Of a DNA stretch of 64,000 nt, positions 46,633-56,946 are shown one piece after another. A program made the translations under genes and the position numbers. The stretch is from Gammaproteobacteria bacterium (GTDB taxonomy: Bacteria; Pseudomonadota; Gammaproteobacteria; Pseudomonadales; Azotimanducaceae), in assembly GCA_030425195.1 (NCBI GenBank), contig JAUIAV010000004.1, positions 62,001 to 126,000 of the forward strand, given 5' to 3'. Below the pieces are notes generated by a model that worked only from the letters and a program-made list of their open reading frames with translations, was not told where the DNA came from and did not search any database. How positions within the stretch are numbered: position 1 is the stretch's first letter; every line of letters begins with the position of its first letter.

Positions 46633-47550
46633 ATGGACGAGCCCATACTGCAGGGAGCCTACGTGGAGCTCGGCGACCTGCTCGGACTCCGTTACAGGCG
46701 CCTGCCCGCCCCTGCCCAGTCAGCCCGTGTGATGGGCAGTCAGGCCGGTAACCGGCTCTCCAAGCTGCGCGGCAGGGGCATCGATTTCTCGGAAGTCAGG
46801 GCCTACCAGCCGGGTGACGACGTACGCACCATCGACTGGCGGGTCACCGCGCGGAAGAACAAGCCGCATACGAAGGTGTTCCGTGAAGAACGGGAACGGC
46901 GCACGCTGATCGTGGTGGACCAGTCCCAGAGCATGTTCTTCGGATCGCAGATCCGGCTGAAATCGGTGGCGGCGGCGGAGCTCGCCGGTCTCGGCGCCTG
47001 GCAGGCGCTGAACCACAATGACCGGGTCGGCGGCATGGTGATCGGCAACGACGGCTACGCGGTGCACAAGCCATACCGGAGCGTGAAGTCCGTCGCGCGC
47101 TTCCTGAATGATCTGGCCAGCATGAATCAGGGACTCCGGCGCGGCAGTCCGCATCCCGATGGCGCCCATTTCACCGGGGCGCTTTCGCAGGTGCTCAGAC
47201 TCGCGCACAGCAACTACCGCATCTACTTCGTCAGTGACTTTCAGCCGTATCTGCCGGCCCACGATCACTGGCGGGACGCTTTCAGAAATCTGTCGCGCCA
47301 CAACGAAGTGGTCGCCATCCGCATTTACGACCCGCTCGAGCAGGACCTGCCGCCGGCAGACAGCTATACGGTGACGGACGGCAACGCACGCCTGCAGTTT
47401 CATGCCGGCAATCCCGGGCTGAGAAGCCGCTACCACGAGCGCTTCGAAAGCTCGGAATCACGTCTCCAGGAGATCTGCCGGCAGACACTGGTGGAATACC
47501 GGGCGATCGCCACCAACCAGCCGCTGACGCGGCTGCCGGGGTGGAACTGA
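46633..47550 (+). CDS. DUF58 protein (VWA-like) of the moxR-bat operon
   Basis: A 305-residue cytoplasmic protein. The DUF58 signature reads RGIDFSEVRAYQPGDDVRTIDWRVTARKNKPHTKVFREERERR, followed by a VWA-like VVDQSQSMFFG metal site. Members always accompany MoxR and are assumed to act with it. It starts 26 bases after moxR and its TGA shares a base with the ATG of the following gene. Confidence 0.9.
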   Translation: MDEPILQGAYVELGDLLGLRYRRLPAPAQSARVMGSQAGNRLSKLRGRGIDFSEVRAYQPGDDVRTIDWRVTARKNKPHTKVFREERERRTLIVVDQSQSMFFGSQIRLKSVAAAELAGLGAWQALNHNDRVGGMVIGNDGYAVHKPYRSVKSVARFLNDLASMNQGLRRGSPHPDGAHFTGALSQVLRLAHSNYRIYFVSDFQPYLPAHDHWRDAFRNLSRHNEVVAIRIYDPLEQDLPPADSYTVTDGNARLQFHAGNPGLRSRYHERFESSESRLQEICRQTLVEYRAIATNQPLTRLPGWN

Positions 47551-48026
47551 TGCAGCAGGACCTGCTTCAGCAGCTCCGGGACATCCATCTCCCCAGCGAA
47601 CCCTCCTGGTGGCCGCCGGCGCCGGGCTGGTGGCTCGTGACTCTGCTGGTTCTGATCCTCGTCTTCTGGGGCATTCGAACCCTCCGGCACGCCTGGCGCC
47701 GCCGCCAGCCGATCAAGCTGGCGCGCAGCTACTATGCGGACGTGTACGCCGCCTTCCAGCAGGGTGACATCGATGGTGGCACCTATCTGAACAGAACCAA
47801 CGAGCTGCTCAAGCGCCTCTATATTCACGGCATCGGCGATGACGGCGCACGAAGCGCCAGCGACGCCGAGTGGCTCGAGTACCTGGACGGGAAGCTCGGG
47901 ACGCCCGGATTCTCCAGCGGACCCGGCCGCCAGCTCGGCAACCAGCGCTTTCGCCCGGAGCCCGACGCCGACCCGGAAGCGCTTCATCCACTCGTGGTCC
48001 GGCTGTTCCGGGAGGCCAGGCCGTGA
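47550..48026 (+). CDS. DUF4381 membrane protein of the moxR-bat operon
   Basis: A 158-residue protein with one strong helix (WWLVTLLVLILVFWGI, about 28-43), preceded by the family's DIHLPSEPSWWPPAPGWW, and a soluble C-terminal part. The TGATG overlap at 47548-47552 fixes the start; GTG at 47541 is less likely. DUF4381 proteins occur only beside MoxR/Bat genes, and their role is unknown. The end overlaps batA (GTGA). Confidence 0.88.
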   Translation: MQQDLLQQLRDIHLPSEPSWWPPAPGWWLVTLLVLILVFWGIRTLRHAWRRRQPIKLARSYYADVYAAFQQGDIDGGTYLNRTNELLKRLYIHGIGDDGARSASDAEWLEYLDGKLGTPGFSSGPGRQLGNQRFRPEPDADPEALHPLVVRLFREARP

Positions 48027-49030
48027 TCGAGTGGGTGTGGCCCTGGATGTTCGCACTGGCGCCGTTGCCGCTGCTGATGCGCCTGTTCGTCCGTCCGGTC
48101 GAACGTCAGCAGGCTGCGCTGACCGTGCCGGATCTCGCAAGCTTCAGATACGAAGGATACGGACGGACCGGACGGGAAGGCGCCCGGATTCCCTGGCGGA
48201 TCCTTCTGCTCTGGCTGATCTGGCTCGCTCTGGTGACGGCCATGGCGCGCCCGCAGTGGACGGGAGACCCCGTCACTCTGCCCACATCCGGGCGCGACCT
48301 CATGCTGGCCGTCGACATCTCCGGCAGCATGGGCACGGAAGACCTTCAGCTCGGTGGTCAGCTCGTCAACCGCCTGACCGTGGTGAAGAACGTCGTCAGC
48401 CAGTTCGTGGATGCGCGGGAAGGTGACCGGGTGGGACTGATTCTGTTCGGGACCAACGCCTACCTCCAGGCCCCGCTCACCTTCGACCTGGAAACCGTAA
48501 ACCGCCTGCTCATCGAGGCCCCGGTCGGTATCGCCGGCGGCAAAACGGCCATTGGCGACGCCATCGGTCTGGCGGTCAAGCGTCTCAGGCAGCGGCCTGA
48601 CGGCGACCGGGTTCTGATCCTGCTCACCGACGGCGCCAACAACGTGGGCGAAGTGGCGCCGGTGAAAGCGGCCGAGCTCGCTGCTCAGGACGGTATCCGG
48701 ATCTATACCATCGGGGTGGGTGCCGACGAGATGCGCCTGCCAAGTCTGCTCGGCGGCGTCTTCGGCGCCCGGGTGGTCAATCCATCGGCGGAGCTCGACG
48801 AGGACACCCTCACCGACATCGCCGAGACCACGGGCGGCCGGTACTTCCGGGCCCAGAACACGGCCAAGCTGGTGGAAATCTACGACATCATCGACGAGAT
48901 GGAGCCGATCGAGCAGGAGTCGGAGACCTACCGGCCCATCGCCGTGCTCTACCACTGGCCCATGGGCATCGCCTGGGCGCTGTTCCTGGTGCTCATTCTC
49001 TGTGACTGGCGGGGCTGGGGCGGTGATTGA
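48023..49030 (+). CDS. batA: BatA-like VWA-domain membrane protein
   Basis: A 335-residue protein with N-terminal helices (about 5-22 and 58-76), a VWA domain with an intact metal-adhesion site (DISGSMG, then a TDG), and a C-terminal helix. In Bacteroides and Leptospira Bat proteins affect stress tolerance and envelope behaviour. The GTG start overlaps the upstream stop, and the end overlaps the next gene by 8 bases. Confidence 0.9.
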   Translation: MIEWVWPWMFALAPLPLLMRLFVRPVERQQAALTVPDLASFRYEGYGRTGREGARIPWRILLLWLIWLALVTAMARPQWTGDPVTLPTSGRDLMLAVDISGSMGTEDLQLGGQLVNRLTVVKNVVSQFVDAREGDRVGLILFGTNAYLQAPLTFDLETVNRLLIEAPVGIAGGKTAIGDAIGLAVKRLRQRPDGDRVLILLTDGANNVGEVAPVKAAELAAQDGIRIYTIGVGADEMRLPSLLGGVFGARVVNPSAELDEDTLTDIAETTGGRYFRAQNTAKLVEIYDIIDEMEPIEQESETYRPIAVLYHWPMGIAWALFLVLILCDWRGWGGD

Positions 49031-50753
49031 AAGCAGCGTGGACGGGCTCGTGTTCATCCGTCCCTGGTGGCTGATCGGGGTGATCCCCGTGATCGTGATG
49101 GCCGTGCTCTGGGCAAGGCGCCGCATGGCCGCTTCTCACTGGGAGAGCAGCATCGATCCGGTGCTGCTGCGCGTGCTCCTGGAACCGGGTAGCCGGGGCG
49201 GGTTCCGCCGGATGGCCTGGGTGGTGGCAGGCGCCCTGGCGCTGACCACCATCGGTCTGGCCGGTCCCGCCTGGCAGAAACTCCCTCAGCCCGTGGAGGA
49301 GAAGCGGGATGCGCTGGTGATCGTTTTCGATCTCTCGCTGTCCATGTTCGCCACGGACGTACGCCCTTCCCGTCTGGTCAGAGCCCGGCAGAAGATCACG
49401 GACGTTCTCCGCATGCGTGAGGAGGGCTACACGGCGCTGGTGGCATACGCGGGTGATGCACACGCCGTGGCCCCGCTCACTGACGATGTCCGCACCATCG
49501 AGAATCTGCTGGCTTCCCTGAGCCCGGAGATGATGCCGGTGCTGGGCAGCAATCTGAAGAACGCGCTGGAGGTCACCAGACAACTGCTGGAGAACGCACG
49601 GGTGACACAGGGACGCATCCTGCTGGTCACCGATGGCATCGACACGCCTTCGGACGTACGCACGTTCTGCGAGCGCGCCTTCCCGCTTTCCATTCTGGGC
49701 GTCGGCACGGAACGCGGCGGCACCATTCCTCTCGACTTCGTCAATCAACCCGGCCAGGTGCTGCGCACGGACGCCGGTGACCCGATCACCGCGAGAGTGG
49801 ACGTCCGGCGTCTCACCGAAGCAGCGGATGCCTGCCATGGCCGCTTCCGCATGCTAGAGCTGGGAGACGAGGACATCACCGCGCTGCTCGACACGCCACT
49901 GCCGGGCGAGGAAGCATCCGAGGAGGTGGAGCGCGACTTCGACACCTGGGCGGACATGGGTTATCTGGCCGGCATCCTGGTTCTGCCCCTGTTGCTGCTC
50001 GGGTTCCGGCGCGGTGCCTTCGCCGTGCTGGCGCTCTGCCTGCTCCCACCGCCTGCACAGGCGGATCTGTGGGACGATCTCTGGCGCCGCCCGGACCAGC
50101 AGGCCCACCAGGCACTGACCGAGGGATCTCCCGGCGTCGCCGCACTGCTCTTCGACCGTGACGACTGGCGGGCCGTCGCCCAGTATCGTGCCGGTGACTA
50201 CTCGGGTGCCGCTGCCGGCTTCGGCAGCCAGACAGGTCCAGAAAGCGCATACAACCTCGGCAACGCGCTGGCTCAGGCCGGCAACTACGAGGCGGCACTC
50301 GCCGCCTACGATCAGGTGCTGGCGTCGGTGCCCGACCACGAGGACGCCCGGTACAACCGGGAACTGGTGGAACGTCTGCTCGAAGAGCAGCGCTCGCAGG
50401 AACAGGATTCGGAAAGCGAGGGCGACGACGGCACCAATCCACAGGATCAGAACACCAGTCAGCAGCCGGATGAGGCTCAGCAGCAGCAGCAGGGCGACGG
50501 ACAGCAGGACGATCAGCCACCGGAACAGGACCCCAGCGAGCAGCAGGAGGCAGACGCAGACAGTTCCGACGAGCCGCAGGAAACCGAGGAAGGAGACAGC
50601 AACCGGGACGAGCGCCAGGACGCCATGGAGCAGTGGCTGCGCCGGGTACCGGACGATCCCGGCGGTCTGCTGCGGCGCAAGTTCCAGTACGAGACCAACC
50701 AGCGTCTGCGCCGCGGCGACTACTCGAGCCGCGAATCGGAGAAGATCTGGTGA
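49023..50753 (+). CDS. batB: BatB-BatC fusion: VWA domain plus TPR and acidic Gln-rich tail
   Basis: A 576-residue membrane protein. Two N-terminal helices lead into a VWA domain with DLSLS (metal site) and TDG. A further helix pair lies near residues 315-345. TPR-like repeats follow (AAQYRAGDYSGAAAGFG, AYNLGNALAQAGNYEAALAAYDQVL). The C-terminal 130 residues are Gln/Glu/Asp-rich and low complexity. In other bacteria the VWA (BatB) and TPR (BatC) parts are often separate genes. The GTG start overlaps batA; the end overlaps batD (TGATG). Confidence 0.88.
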   Translation: MIESSVDGLVFIRPWWLIGVIPVIVMAVLWARRRMAASHWESSIDPVLLRVLLEPGSRGGFRRMAWVVAGALALTTIGLAGPAWQKLPQPVEEKRDALVIVFDLSLSMFATDVRPSRLVRARQKITDVLRMREEGYTALVAYAGDAHAVAPLTDDVRTIENLLASLSPEMMPVLGSNLKNALEVTRQLLENARVTQGRILLVTDGIDTPSDVRTFCERAFPLSILGVGTERGGTIPLDFVNQPGQVLRTDAGDPITARVDVRRLTEAADACHGRFRMLELGDEDITALLDTPLPGEEASEEVERDFDTWADMGYLAGILVLPLLLLGFRRGAFAVLALCLLPPPAQADLWDDLWRRPDQQAHQALTEGSPGVAALLFDRDDWRAVAQYRAGDYSGAAAGFGSQTGPESAYNLGNALAQAGNYEAALAAYDQVLASVPDHEDARYNRELVERLLEEQRSQEQDSESEGDDGTNPQDQNTSQQPDEAQQQQQGDGQQDDQPPEQDPSEQQEADADSSDEPQETEEGDSNRDERQDAMEQWLRRVPDDPGGLLRRKFQYETNQRLRRGDYSSRESEKIW

Positions 50754-52444
50754 TGGTCCGCACCGCCCGATGCCTGATCTGTCTGATCGGTCTCCTGACG
50801 GCCCTGCCGTCCCTGGCGACTCTCCGCACCTTCGTGGAACCGAGGCTCGTGGACGAGATGGAGACCATCCGCCTGACGATCCGCAAGGAAGGCAGCAATC
50901 AGTCCGAGGCACCGGACCTCACACCGCTGGCAGAAGACTTCGAGGTCCTCGGCAGCCAGACGTCCAGCCGGATCAGCAGCATCAACGGCCGGACGATGGC
51001 GTCTGTTGAGTATCAGATCAGCCTTCGACCACAGCGGACGGGTGAGCTCACCATTCCGAGCCTGGACATCGGCGGGGAACAATCCGAGGCAATCGTTATC
51101 CAGGTACGCGCCCTGGATCCGGTTGTGAAGGATGCCATCGCCCGGATGGTTTTCTTCGAAACGCAGCTGGACCGGAATCCGGTCTACGTGCAGGCCGAAA
51201 CGGTTCTGACCCGACGGCTTTTCTATTCACAGGGCGTTCAGATCTACAGCGACCTGCCTGGCGTACCGGAAATCGAAAACGCGGTGGTGATTCCTCTCGG
51301 GGAAACGCAGTCGCGGTCCGTGCTGAGGGACGACCGGCGTTACGGCGTCATCGAGCAGCGCTTCGCGCTGTTCCCGGAAAGAAGCGGTCCGCTGACCATT
51401 CCCGCCATCTCCGTCACCTCCAGCGTCCGCCTGCAGAGCCAGGGACGTTCGCGGCGTTCGGGGATCCGCGTCAGCACCGAGGAGATCACTCTGGAAGTGC
51501 TGCCGATCCCGGAAGGGTATCCGGCGGATGCGGCCTGGCTGCCCGCCAGGAACGTCTCCGTCAGCCAGCGATGGTCTCCGTCCGTGGCATCCATCGACAT
51601 CGGCGAGCCCCTGACCTTCGAAGTGGCCGCACGCGTGGAAGGCAATCGGGGCAGCGCCATCCCCCCCATACCGCTGCCGCTGCCCGTCGATCAGTTCAAG
51701 GTCTATCCGGAGGCACCGGAAATGGACGAGGCCGCGGATGCGGGCACCGTGGTCGGCAGCCGTACGGAGCGTTTCGCGCTGATTCCCACCGCGCCTGGCA
51801 GTCTGTCGGTACCCGAGCTGTCGATCACCTGGTGGGACACGGAGGCGGACCGGCTGCGGCAGACGGCCGTCACCGTCACGCCGCTGGAAATTACCGGGGA
51901 GCCACCCGGCCCGGCCGAACAGACCGTGGAAAGCGCTGCGCCGGAAGACAGCGATGTCAACCCTTCACCGGCGGAGCCTTCGAGCCGCCGGACGCCGCTC
52001 TGGGGCCCGCTCATCGTTTCAGCCCTGGTCGTGATGACGGTCATCAGTCTGCTCGTGTGGCTGCGGCAGCGTTACGGACACCAGCTTGACACCGCCCTGG
52101 CACGCTACCCGGCACTCGACCCGCGGCCGGCCAGGCTTCGACGTCAGCTGACCCGGGCCCTGATCGATGCCGCCGGTAAGGGGGAACTCCGCGCGTACCG
52201 GCAGGCTCTGGTGGACTACCTCTGTCATCTGTACGACCTGCCGCCGAGCCAGGCCTTGCACCGGTTCCGGGAAAACGCGGAAGCCGGACGCCTCCTGGAT
52301 GCACTCGAACGGGCCGGATACGCACCCGGTACAGAACAGTCAGAACCGCCGGATCTCATTCAGCTGACCGCCATGGCACGTGCCGAGTCGAAGCGTCTTG
52401 CCGCGGAACGCGCTCAACCCCTGCTGCCGGGTCTGTACGGCTGA
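50753..52444 (+). CDS. batD: BatD-like protein
   Basis: A 563-residue exported protein with a signal peptide (cleavage near SLA) and several immunoglobulin-like beta domains over about 25-400, including the recurring FYSQGVQIY and ERFALIPTAPGSLSVPELSITWWD. One helix (about 425-447) is followed by a cytoplasmic helical domain. BatD (BAM family oxygen-tolerance protein) closes the operon, as usual. Its function is not known beyond association with Bat VWA proteins. It converges on pepN with 44 bases between stops. Confidence 0.88.
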   Translation: MVRTARCLICLIGLLTALPSLATLRTFVEPRLVDEMETIRLTIRKEGSNQSEAPDLTPLAEDFEVLGSQTSSRISSINGRTMASVEYQISLRPQRTGELTIPSLDIGGEQSEAIVIQVRALDPVVKDAIARMVFFETQLDRNPVYVQAETVLTRRLFYSQGVQIYSDLPGVPEIENAVVIPLGETQSRSVLRDDRRYGVIEQRFALFPERSGPLTIPAISVTSSVRLQSQGRSRRSGIRVSTEEITLEVLPIPEGYPADAAWLPARNVSVSQRWSPSVASIDIGEPLTFEVAARVEGNRGSAIPPIPLPLPVDQFKVYPEAPEMDEAADAGTVVGSRTERFALIPTAPGSLSVPELSITWWDTEADRLRQTAVTVTPLEITGEPPGPAEQTVESAAPEDSDVNPSPAEPSSRRTPLWGPLIVSALVVMTVISLLVWLRQRYGHQLDTALARYPALDPRPARLRRQLTRALIDAAGKGELRAYRQALVDYLCHLYDLPPSQALHRFRENAEAGRLLDALERAGYAPGTEQSEPPDLIQLTAMARAESKRLAAERAQPLLPGLYG

Positions 52445-52488
52445 CCCGAGCGCCATTTATCACCGGATACCACCGGGCTCCCTTCTGC

Positions 52489-55128
52489 TCAGGCCAGGCT
52501 CTTGGTGACCACCTCGAACACGTCCGTCGACAGCCCGTCCCTACCGGCGATGTCCATCAGCGCTTTACGCATCAGACTGCTCCGTTCACCCGCATAACGA
52601 CGAAAGCGGGTGAGCGGCTTCGCCAGCGCGGCCGCCATCTGGGGATTGATCGCATTCAGCTCCACGATCCGCTCGGCAAGGTATCGATAGCCGCTGCCGT
52701 CAGCGGCGTGGAAGTTCCGCTGATTCGCGCCGGCAAACGTGGAGAGTACCGAGCGCACCTTGTTCGGATTGGTGATCTCGAAGGCCGGGTGCGCCACCAG
52801 GGCCTTCAGCGTGTCCAGATCACAACCGGTACCGCTCGCCTGGACGGCGAACCACTGATTGACGACCAGCGCTTCGGACTGCCACCGGTCATGAAATTCG
52901 CGCAGCAGACGCTCTGTCAGATCGCCTGCCGGCAGCCGGTCGACGGCAATCTGCAGCAGCGCGCGCCGGTCGGTCAGATTGTCGGCCCGTGCCATCCGCT
53001 CGGCGAGACGGGATTCGAGTTCGTCCGTCTCCAGCACCCGGCCGAGATACCCGAGCGCACAGTTCTTGAGCGCCCGGGACGCCATGGAATCCGCGTCGGG
53101 CGAGTAAGCGGCCGTGCTGTCACACTGGGAGAGCAGTGCCTCCCAGCCATCGACGTTCTCGAGTGCCAGCGCATCGAGGAGCGTATCCCGGGCAGCGCAG
53201 ATCCCGTCCACGTCGATCCTCTCAACCTGCTCGAACAGATAGTTTTCGCTCGGTACTGCAAGTTTGGTCGCAAGCAGGAAGCGGGACTCCGCATCCGCCG
53301 GTATCTTCCCCAGCATCGCCTTGAAAAGCCCGATGACGGTTCGAGACACTTCGGCACCGGTGGCAATCCGCGCAATTTCCCGAACGAGCAGGGTCTGCAG
53401 GGCATCCCAGGCAGCAAATCCATCCGGGTCCTTCATGGCCAGCAGCGCGAGGGACGCATCGGGCCTGTCGAACTCGACCTTTACCGGCGCCGAAAACCCC
53501 CGGAGCAGGCTGACCTGTGGCGCCTGTTCCAGGCCGGGGAACGCGAGCGCGGAGGTCTTGGAACAGAGATGGAAGACGAGCGTATCCCCACGCCGTTCGA
53601 CCAGCTGATCCGACTCCCAGCGCAGACCGTCCGTTACCAGGCTGCTGCCATCCGAGCCGATCAGACCCAGTGCGATGGGCATGTGGAACGGCTGTTTCTT
53701 GTCCTGTCCCGGCGTCGGCGGACACTGCTGCCGGAAACGGATCGTAAACACACCTTCTGCATGTTGCGTCGTGACCGTTACCACCGGCGTGCCCGCCTGA
53801 TCGTACCAGCGCTGGAACTGGCTCAGATCCCTTCCCGAGGCATCGGCCATCGCAGCCAGAAAATCCTCCGTGGTCACCGCCTGACCGTCATGCCGTTCGA
53901 AGTAGAGATCGGATCCCGCCCGGAAGGACTCGGGTCCGACGATGGTACGCACCATGCCGACCACCTCGGCACCCTTCTCATAAACGGTCGGCGTGTAGAA
54001 GTTCGAGATTTCGATGTAGCTGGCCGGGCGCACGGGATGGGCCAGCGGCCCGGCGTCTTCGGCAAACTGAACCGATCGCAGCAGATTCACGTCCTCGATC
54101 CGCTTCACGGTCGTCGAATGCATGTCGCCCGAGAACTGAGCGTCCCGGTAGACGGTGAAGCCCTCTTTCAGGCTCAGCTGAAACCAGTCCCGGCAGGTGA
54201 CCCGGTTGCCGGACCAGTTGTGGAAGTACTCGTGCGCGATGACGGCCTCCACCCGCTGATAGGCCTGGTCAGTCGCCGTGTCAGGCGTGGCCAGGACGCA
54301 GGAGGTGTTGAAAACGTTCAGGCCTTTGTTTTCCATTGCGCCCATGTTGAAGTCGTCCACGGCAACGATCATGTAGATGTCCAGATCGTACTCCCGGCCG
54401 TACACCTCCTCGTCCCAGCGCATGGAGCGCTTCAGCGCATCCATGGCGTAATCGCACTGACCGATGTTGTGAGGTTCGGAATAGATCCTGAGCTCGACCT
54501 TCCGACCGGAGGCGGTCACGAAGGTGTCTTCGAGAACGGCCAGGTCTCCGGCAACCAGCGCGAACAGATAGCTCGGTTTCGGATGCGGATCATGCCAGGT
54601 GACCTGGCGTCGGCCGTCTTCCAGCACGGTTTCCGAAATCGGATTGCCGTTGGACAGGAGAACCGGATAGCCGGCATCGGCGACGATGGTGGTGGTGAAC
54701 ACGCTCAGCACATCCGGGCGGTCCTGGTAGTAAGTGATCCGACGGAAGCCTTCCGCTTCGCACTGGGTGCAGTACATTCCGCTGGATTGGTACAGCCCTT
54801 CGAGCGCCGTGTTTTTCTCCGGCTCGATCCGCGTGACCACGTCGACCTCGCAGCGCGCGGGGAGATCGAAAATCGTCAGCGAGCTGTCGTCCAGTGCGTA
54901 CTCGTTGCTGCTCAGCGTCCGGCCGTCCACGCTCACCGACTCCAGCCGCAGTCTTTCTCCCTGAAGCACCAGAGGCTCGGACCCGCCGGACCGTTCCAGC
55001 TGCATGCGGTTCTCCACCCGGGTTTCGCCGCGGCCGATCTCGAAACGGAGATCGGTTTCGAGAATCCGGTAGGCGGGCGGCCGATAGTCCGCGAGGAAGA
55101 TGGCCTCGGGCGTTTCCTGTGCATTCAT
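52489..55128 (-). CDS. pepN: Aminopeptidase N (M1 family)
   Basis: An 879-residue zinc aminopeptidase that removes N-terminal residues from peptides in the cytoplasm. GAMENKGLNVFN is the exopeptidase motif and VIAHEYFHNWSGNRVTCRDWFQLSLKEG the HExxH-18x-E zinc site. The length equals that of E. coli PepN (870). The ATG at 55128 with AGGA fits the family start. It lies next to DUF2797 and rhomboid genes on the same strand, 40 bases after the DUF2797 stop. Confidence 0.96.
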   Translation of the reverse strand: MNAQETPEAIFLADYRPPAYRILETDLRFEIGRGETRVENRMQLERSGGSEPLVLQGERLRLESVSVDGRTLSSNEYALDDSSLTIFDLPARCEVDVVTRIEPEKNTALEGLYQSSGMYCTQCEAEGFRRITYYQDRPDVLSVFTTTIVADAGYPVLLSNGNPISETVLEDGRRQVTWHDPHPKPSYLFALVAGDLAVLEDTFVTASGRKVELRIYSEPHNIGQCDYAMDALKRSMRWDEEVYGREYDLDIYMIVAVDDFNMGAMENKGLNVFNTSCVLATPDTATDQAYQRVEAVIAHEYFHNWSGNRVTCRDWFQLSLKEGFTVYRDAQFSGDMHSTTVKRIEDVNLLRSVQFAEDAGPLAHPVRPASYIEISNFYTPTVYEKGAEVVGMVRTIVGPESFRAGSDLYFERHDGQAVTTEDFLAAMADASGRDLSQFQRWYDQAGTPVVTVTTQHAEGVFTIRFRQQCPPTPGQDKKQPFHMPIALGLIGSDGSSLVTDGLRWESDQLVERRGDTLVFHLCSKTSALAFPGLEQAPQVSLLRGFSAPVKVEFDRPDASLALLAMKDPDGFAAWDALQTLLVREIARIATGAEVSRTVIGLFKAMLGKIPADAESRFLLATKLAVPSENYLFEQVERIDVDGICAARDTLLDALALENVDGWEALLSQCDSTAAYSPDADSMASRALKNCALGYLGRVLETDELESRLAERMARADNLTDRRALLQIAVDRLPAGDLTERLLREFHDRWQSEALVVNQWFAVQASGTGCDLDTLKALVAHPAFEITNPNKVRSVLSTFAGANQRNFHAADGSGYRYLAERIVELNAINPQMAAALAKPLTRFRRYAGERSSLMRKALMDIAGRDGLSTDVFEVVTKSLA

Positions 55129-55168
55129 TGAACGATGTTCCTGTCTGTATTCGTCTGTCGTCGGCCGT

Positions 55169-56029
55169 TCACCCGAACAACCCCAGCTGCTCGGTGTCCC
55201 CGGACTCGTCCAGCGGCATACCGAACTCGATGTCCACGCAGAAACCCGCATGCGCTCTGACGTTGAAGGCGTCTCTGCCGAGCAGCAGGTACTGCCCTTT
55301 CATGCCCTTCAGATTACCGCTCACATCACCCTGGTCCAGCCGTCGGACGGCCTCGGGCGGCGTGGTGGAGACGAGCGGATAATGCAGCCGGACCACCGTC
55401 CGACCATCGGCGGCCCGCACCCCATCCGGCAGCACCAGATCCGACGCTTTCAGTCGGGACCAGGCGCCTTCGAGATCGAGTTCCGGAACGTCGGCGCGCA
55501 GCATCCGGCGCCAGTCGGTGCGGTCTGCCAGCAGCGTTCCGATGGTGGCCTCCGCGAGTCCGGCGTCCCGGCGCGTCTCGGCTTCCAGAACCACCAGACC
55601 CTGGATGGCACCCTGGTCCAGCCAGCGACCGAGCTCCCGTCCGGCGCGCGTGATCCCGACTTTCAGGCCACTGGAGTTAGCCAGGTAAACACGGTGGGGC
55701 TGCATGCAGAACGCCTCGCCCCATGCCGGTTCCCGGCAGGTGCCCGCATCATAGTGGCAGCGGTCCGGGCTGACCACGCAGAGGTCGCATCGGGCCAGTG
55801 TGGAAAAGCAGTCGTAGCAGTATCCGCCGCCGAAACTTCTTGCCGAGCGGGTACCGCAGTGACGGCACTGGACCACCCCCGTGAAAGTGATCCGTACACC
55901 CGCGCCGACCCGGTCATTCAGCGGAATGCGCCGGTCATCGGCGAAGGCGAGCGCATATCCGGCCGGCCGGCCGTCGTCACCGGCCGTAATCTCCAGACCC
56001 GCCAGAGCGCCGGACCAGTGTCCGTTCAT
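55169..56029 (-). CDS. DUF2797 zinc-ribbon protein
   Basis: A 286-residue protein. The Cys sets CRHCGTRSARSFGGGYCYDCF and ARCDLC...C are near residues 55-100, suggesting one or two zinc sites. The conserved HRVYLANSSGLKVGITR and LKGMKGQYLLLGRDAFNVRAHAG segments identify DUF2797, a family with a GIY-YIG-like (VYLANSSGLKVGIT) appearance. Biochemical role unknown. It overlaps the rhomboid gene by 4 bases, a pairing I also recall in Pseudomonas. Confidence 0.88.
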   Translation of the reverse strand: MNGHWSGALAGLEITAGDDGRPAGYALAFADDRRIPLNDRVGAGVRITFTGVVQCRHCGTRSARSFGGGYCYDCFSTLARCDLCVVSPDRCHYDAGTCREPAWGEAFCMQPHRVYLANSSGLKVGITRAGRELGRWLDQGAIQGLVVLEAETRRDAGLAEATIGTLLADRTDWRRMLRADVPELDLEGAWSRLKASDLVLPDGVRAADGRTVVRLHYPLVSTTPPEAVRRLDQGDVSGNLKGMKGQYLLLGRDAFNVRAHAGFCVDIEFGMPLDESGDTEQLGLFG

Positions 56030-56880
56030 GACCTGCCGACTCTCAGCACCGGAAGCCAGCCGAGCAGCGCGCCGGTGACCAGACCTATCCAGTGCGCGGT
56101 GTTCGCCACATGCAGCCCGAACGGCTCGGTCATCCCCGTGCTGAAGAGCACGAGAAAGATCAGCAGGCTCCAGGCAAAACCCATGTGCACCTGCCAGACG
56201 GGCTCGTCCGGTGCCTGCCGCCGGCGTGCCAGAACGTACCCCAGCAGGCCGTAGCCCACACCTGAAAGACCGCCGAAGACCGGGTTCCCCGAAACCAGGA
56301 ACTGTCCGAGATTGCTGGCCAGCGCCACGACAAGCACGATGACGAGAAAGCCCGTGGATCCGGCGCCCAGCTCCACCCGCCGGCCGAATTCCGCGGTCAC
56401 CGCCAGATTGAACGCGATGTGCATCACCGAGAAGTGCAGAAATACCGGCGTGAACCAGCGCCAGATCTGCGCCGACAGCAGGTTTTCCCAGCCCGGTACG
56501 GCAGGCGGTCTGAGGTCGACGATGGTCAGCCAGGCGGCCACATCGGTCAGATTTCCGTCCGCCACAGGCAGGGAGAATGGGAACAGCGCCAGGGACGTCA
56601 CCAGCAGAGCCGCGAGCACCGGATACCGCCGGATCAGATCGGCCACACGCCGGCCGGTGCTTCCCGGGTCAGCGCGAACCGCCGGCCGGGACTCCAGGAC
56701 CAGCGTTCCGGCACGCCAGTCCTGATAGGCCTTGCGCACCGGATCCACGGAATGCGCCTCGGCCACCTCCACGATCTGCGCACCGCGCTCCTCGTAGATC
56801 CTGTGTGCCACCCGGTTCTGCCAGAGATAGCGGGAAAACAGTGACAGATCCTCTTCCAGGGAGGTTTCGATGACGCGCAT
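56026..56880 (-). CDS. Rhomboid intramembrane serine protease, GlpG-like
   Basis: A 284-residue protease with a cytoplasmic N-terminal domain of about 85 residues (MRVIETSLEEDLSLFSRYL) and six helices. The catalytic serine is in GLSGVGYGLLGY and the histidine in ANTAHWIGLVTGALLG. LHFSVMHIAFNL supplies the oxyanion residues. It cuts membrane protein segments. ATG at 56880 matches the GlpG-like start; GTG at 56913 is open but without a ribosome site. Overlaps DUF2797. Confidence 0.9.
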   Translation of the reverse strand: MRVIETSLEEDLSLFSRYLWQNRVAHRIYEERGAQIVEVAEAHSVDPVRKAYQDWRAGTLVLESRPAVRADPGSTGRRVADLIRRYPVLAALLVTSLALFPFSLPVADGNLTDVAAWLTIVDLRPPAVPGWENLLSAQIWRWFTPVFLHFSVMHIAFNLAVTAEFGRRVELGAGSTGFLVIVLVVALASNLGQFLVSGNPVFGGLSGVGYGLLGYVLARRRQAPDEPVWQVHMGFAWSLLIFLVLFSTGMTEPFGLHVANTAHWIGLVTGALLGWLPVLRVGRS

Positions 56881-56946
56881 GAAGGGCTGCGGGAGTGGTA
56901 GTAGAATGGGCACTATAAATCACTACGGTTCGCACCACCCGCACTC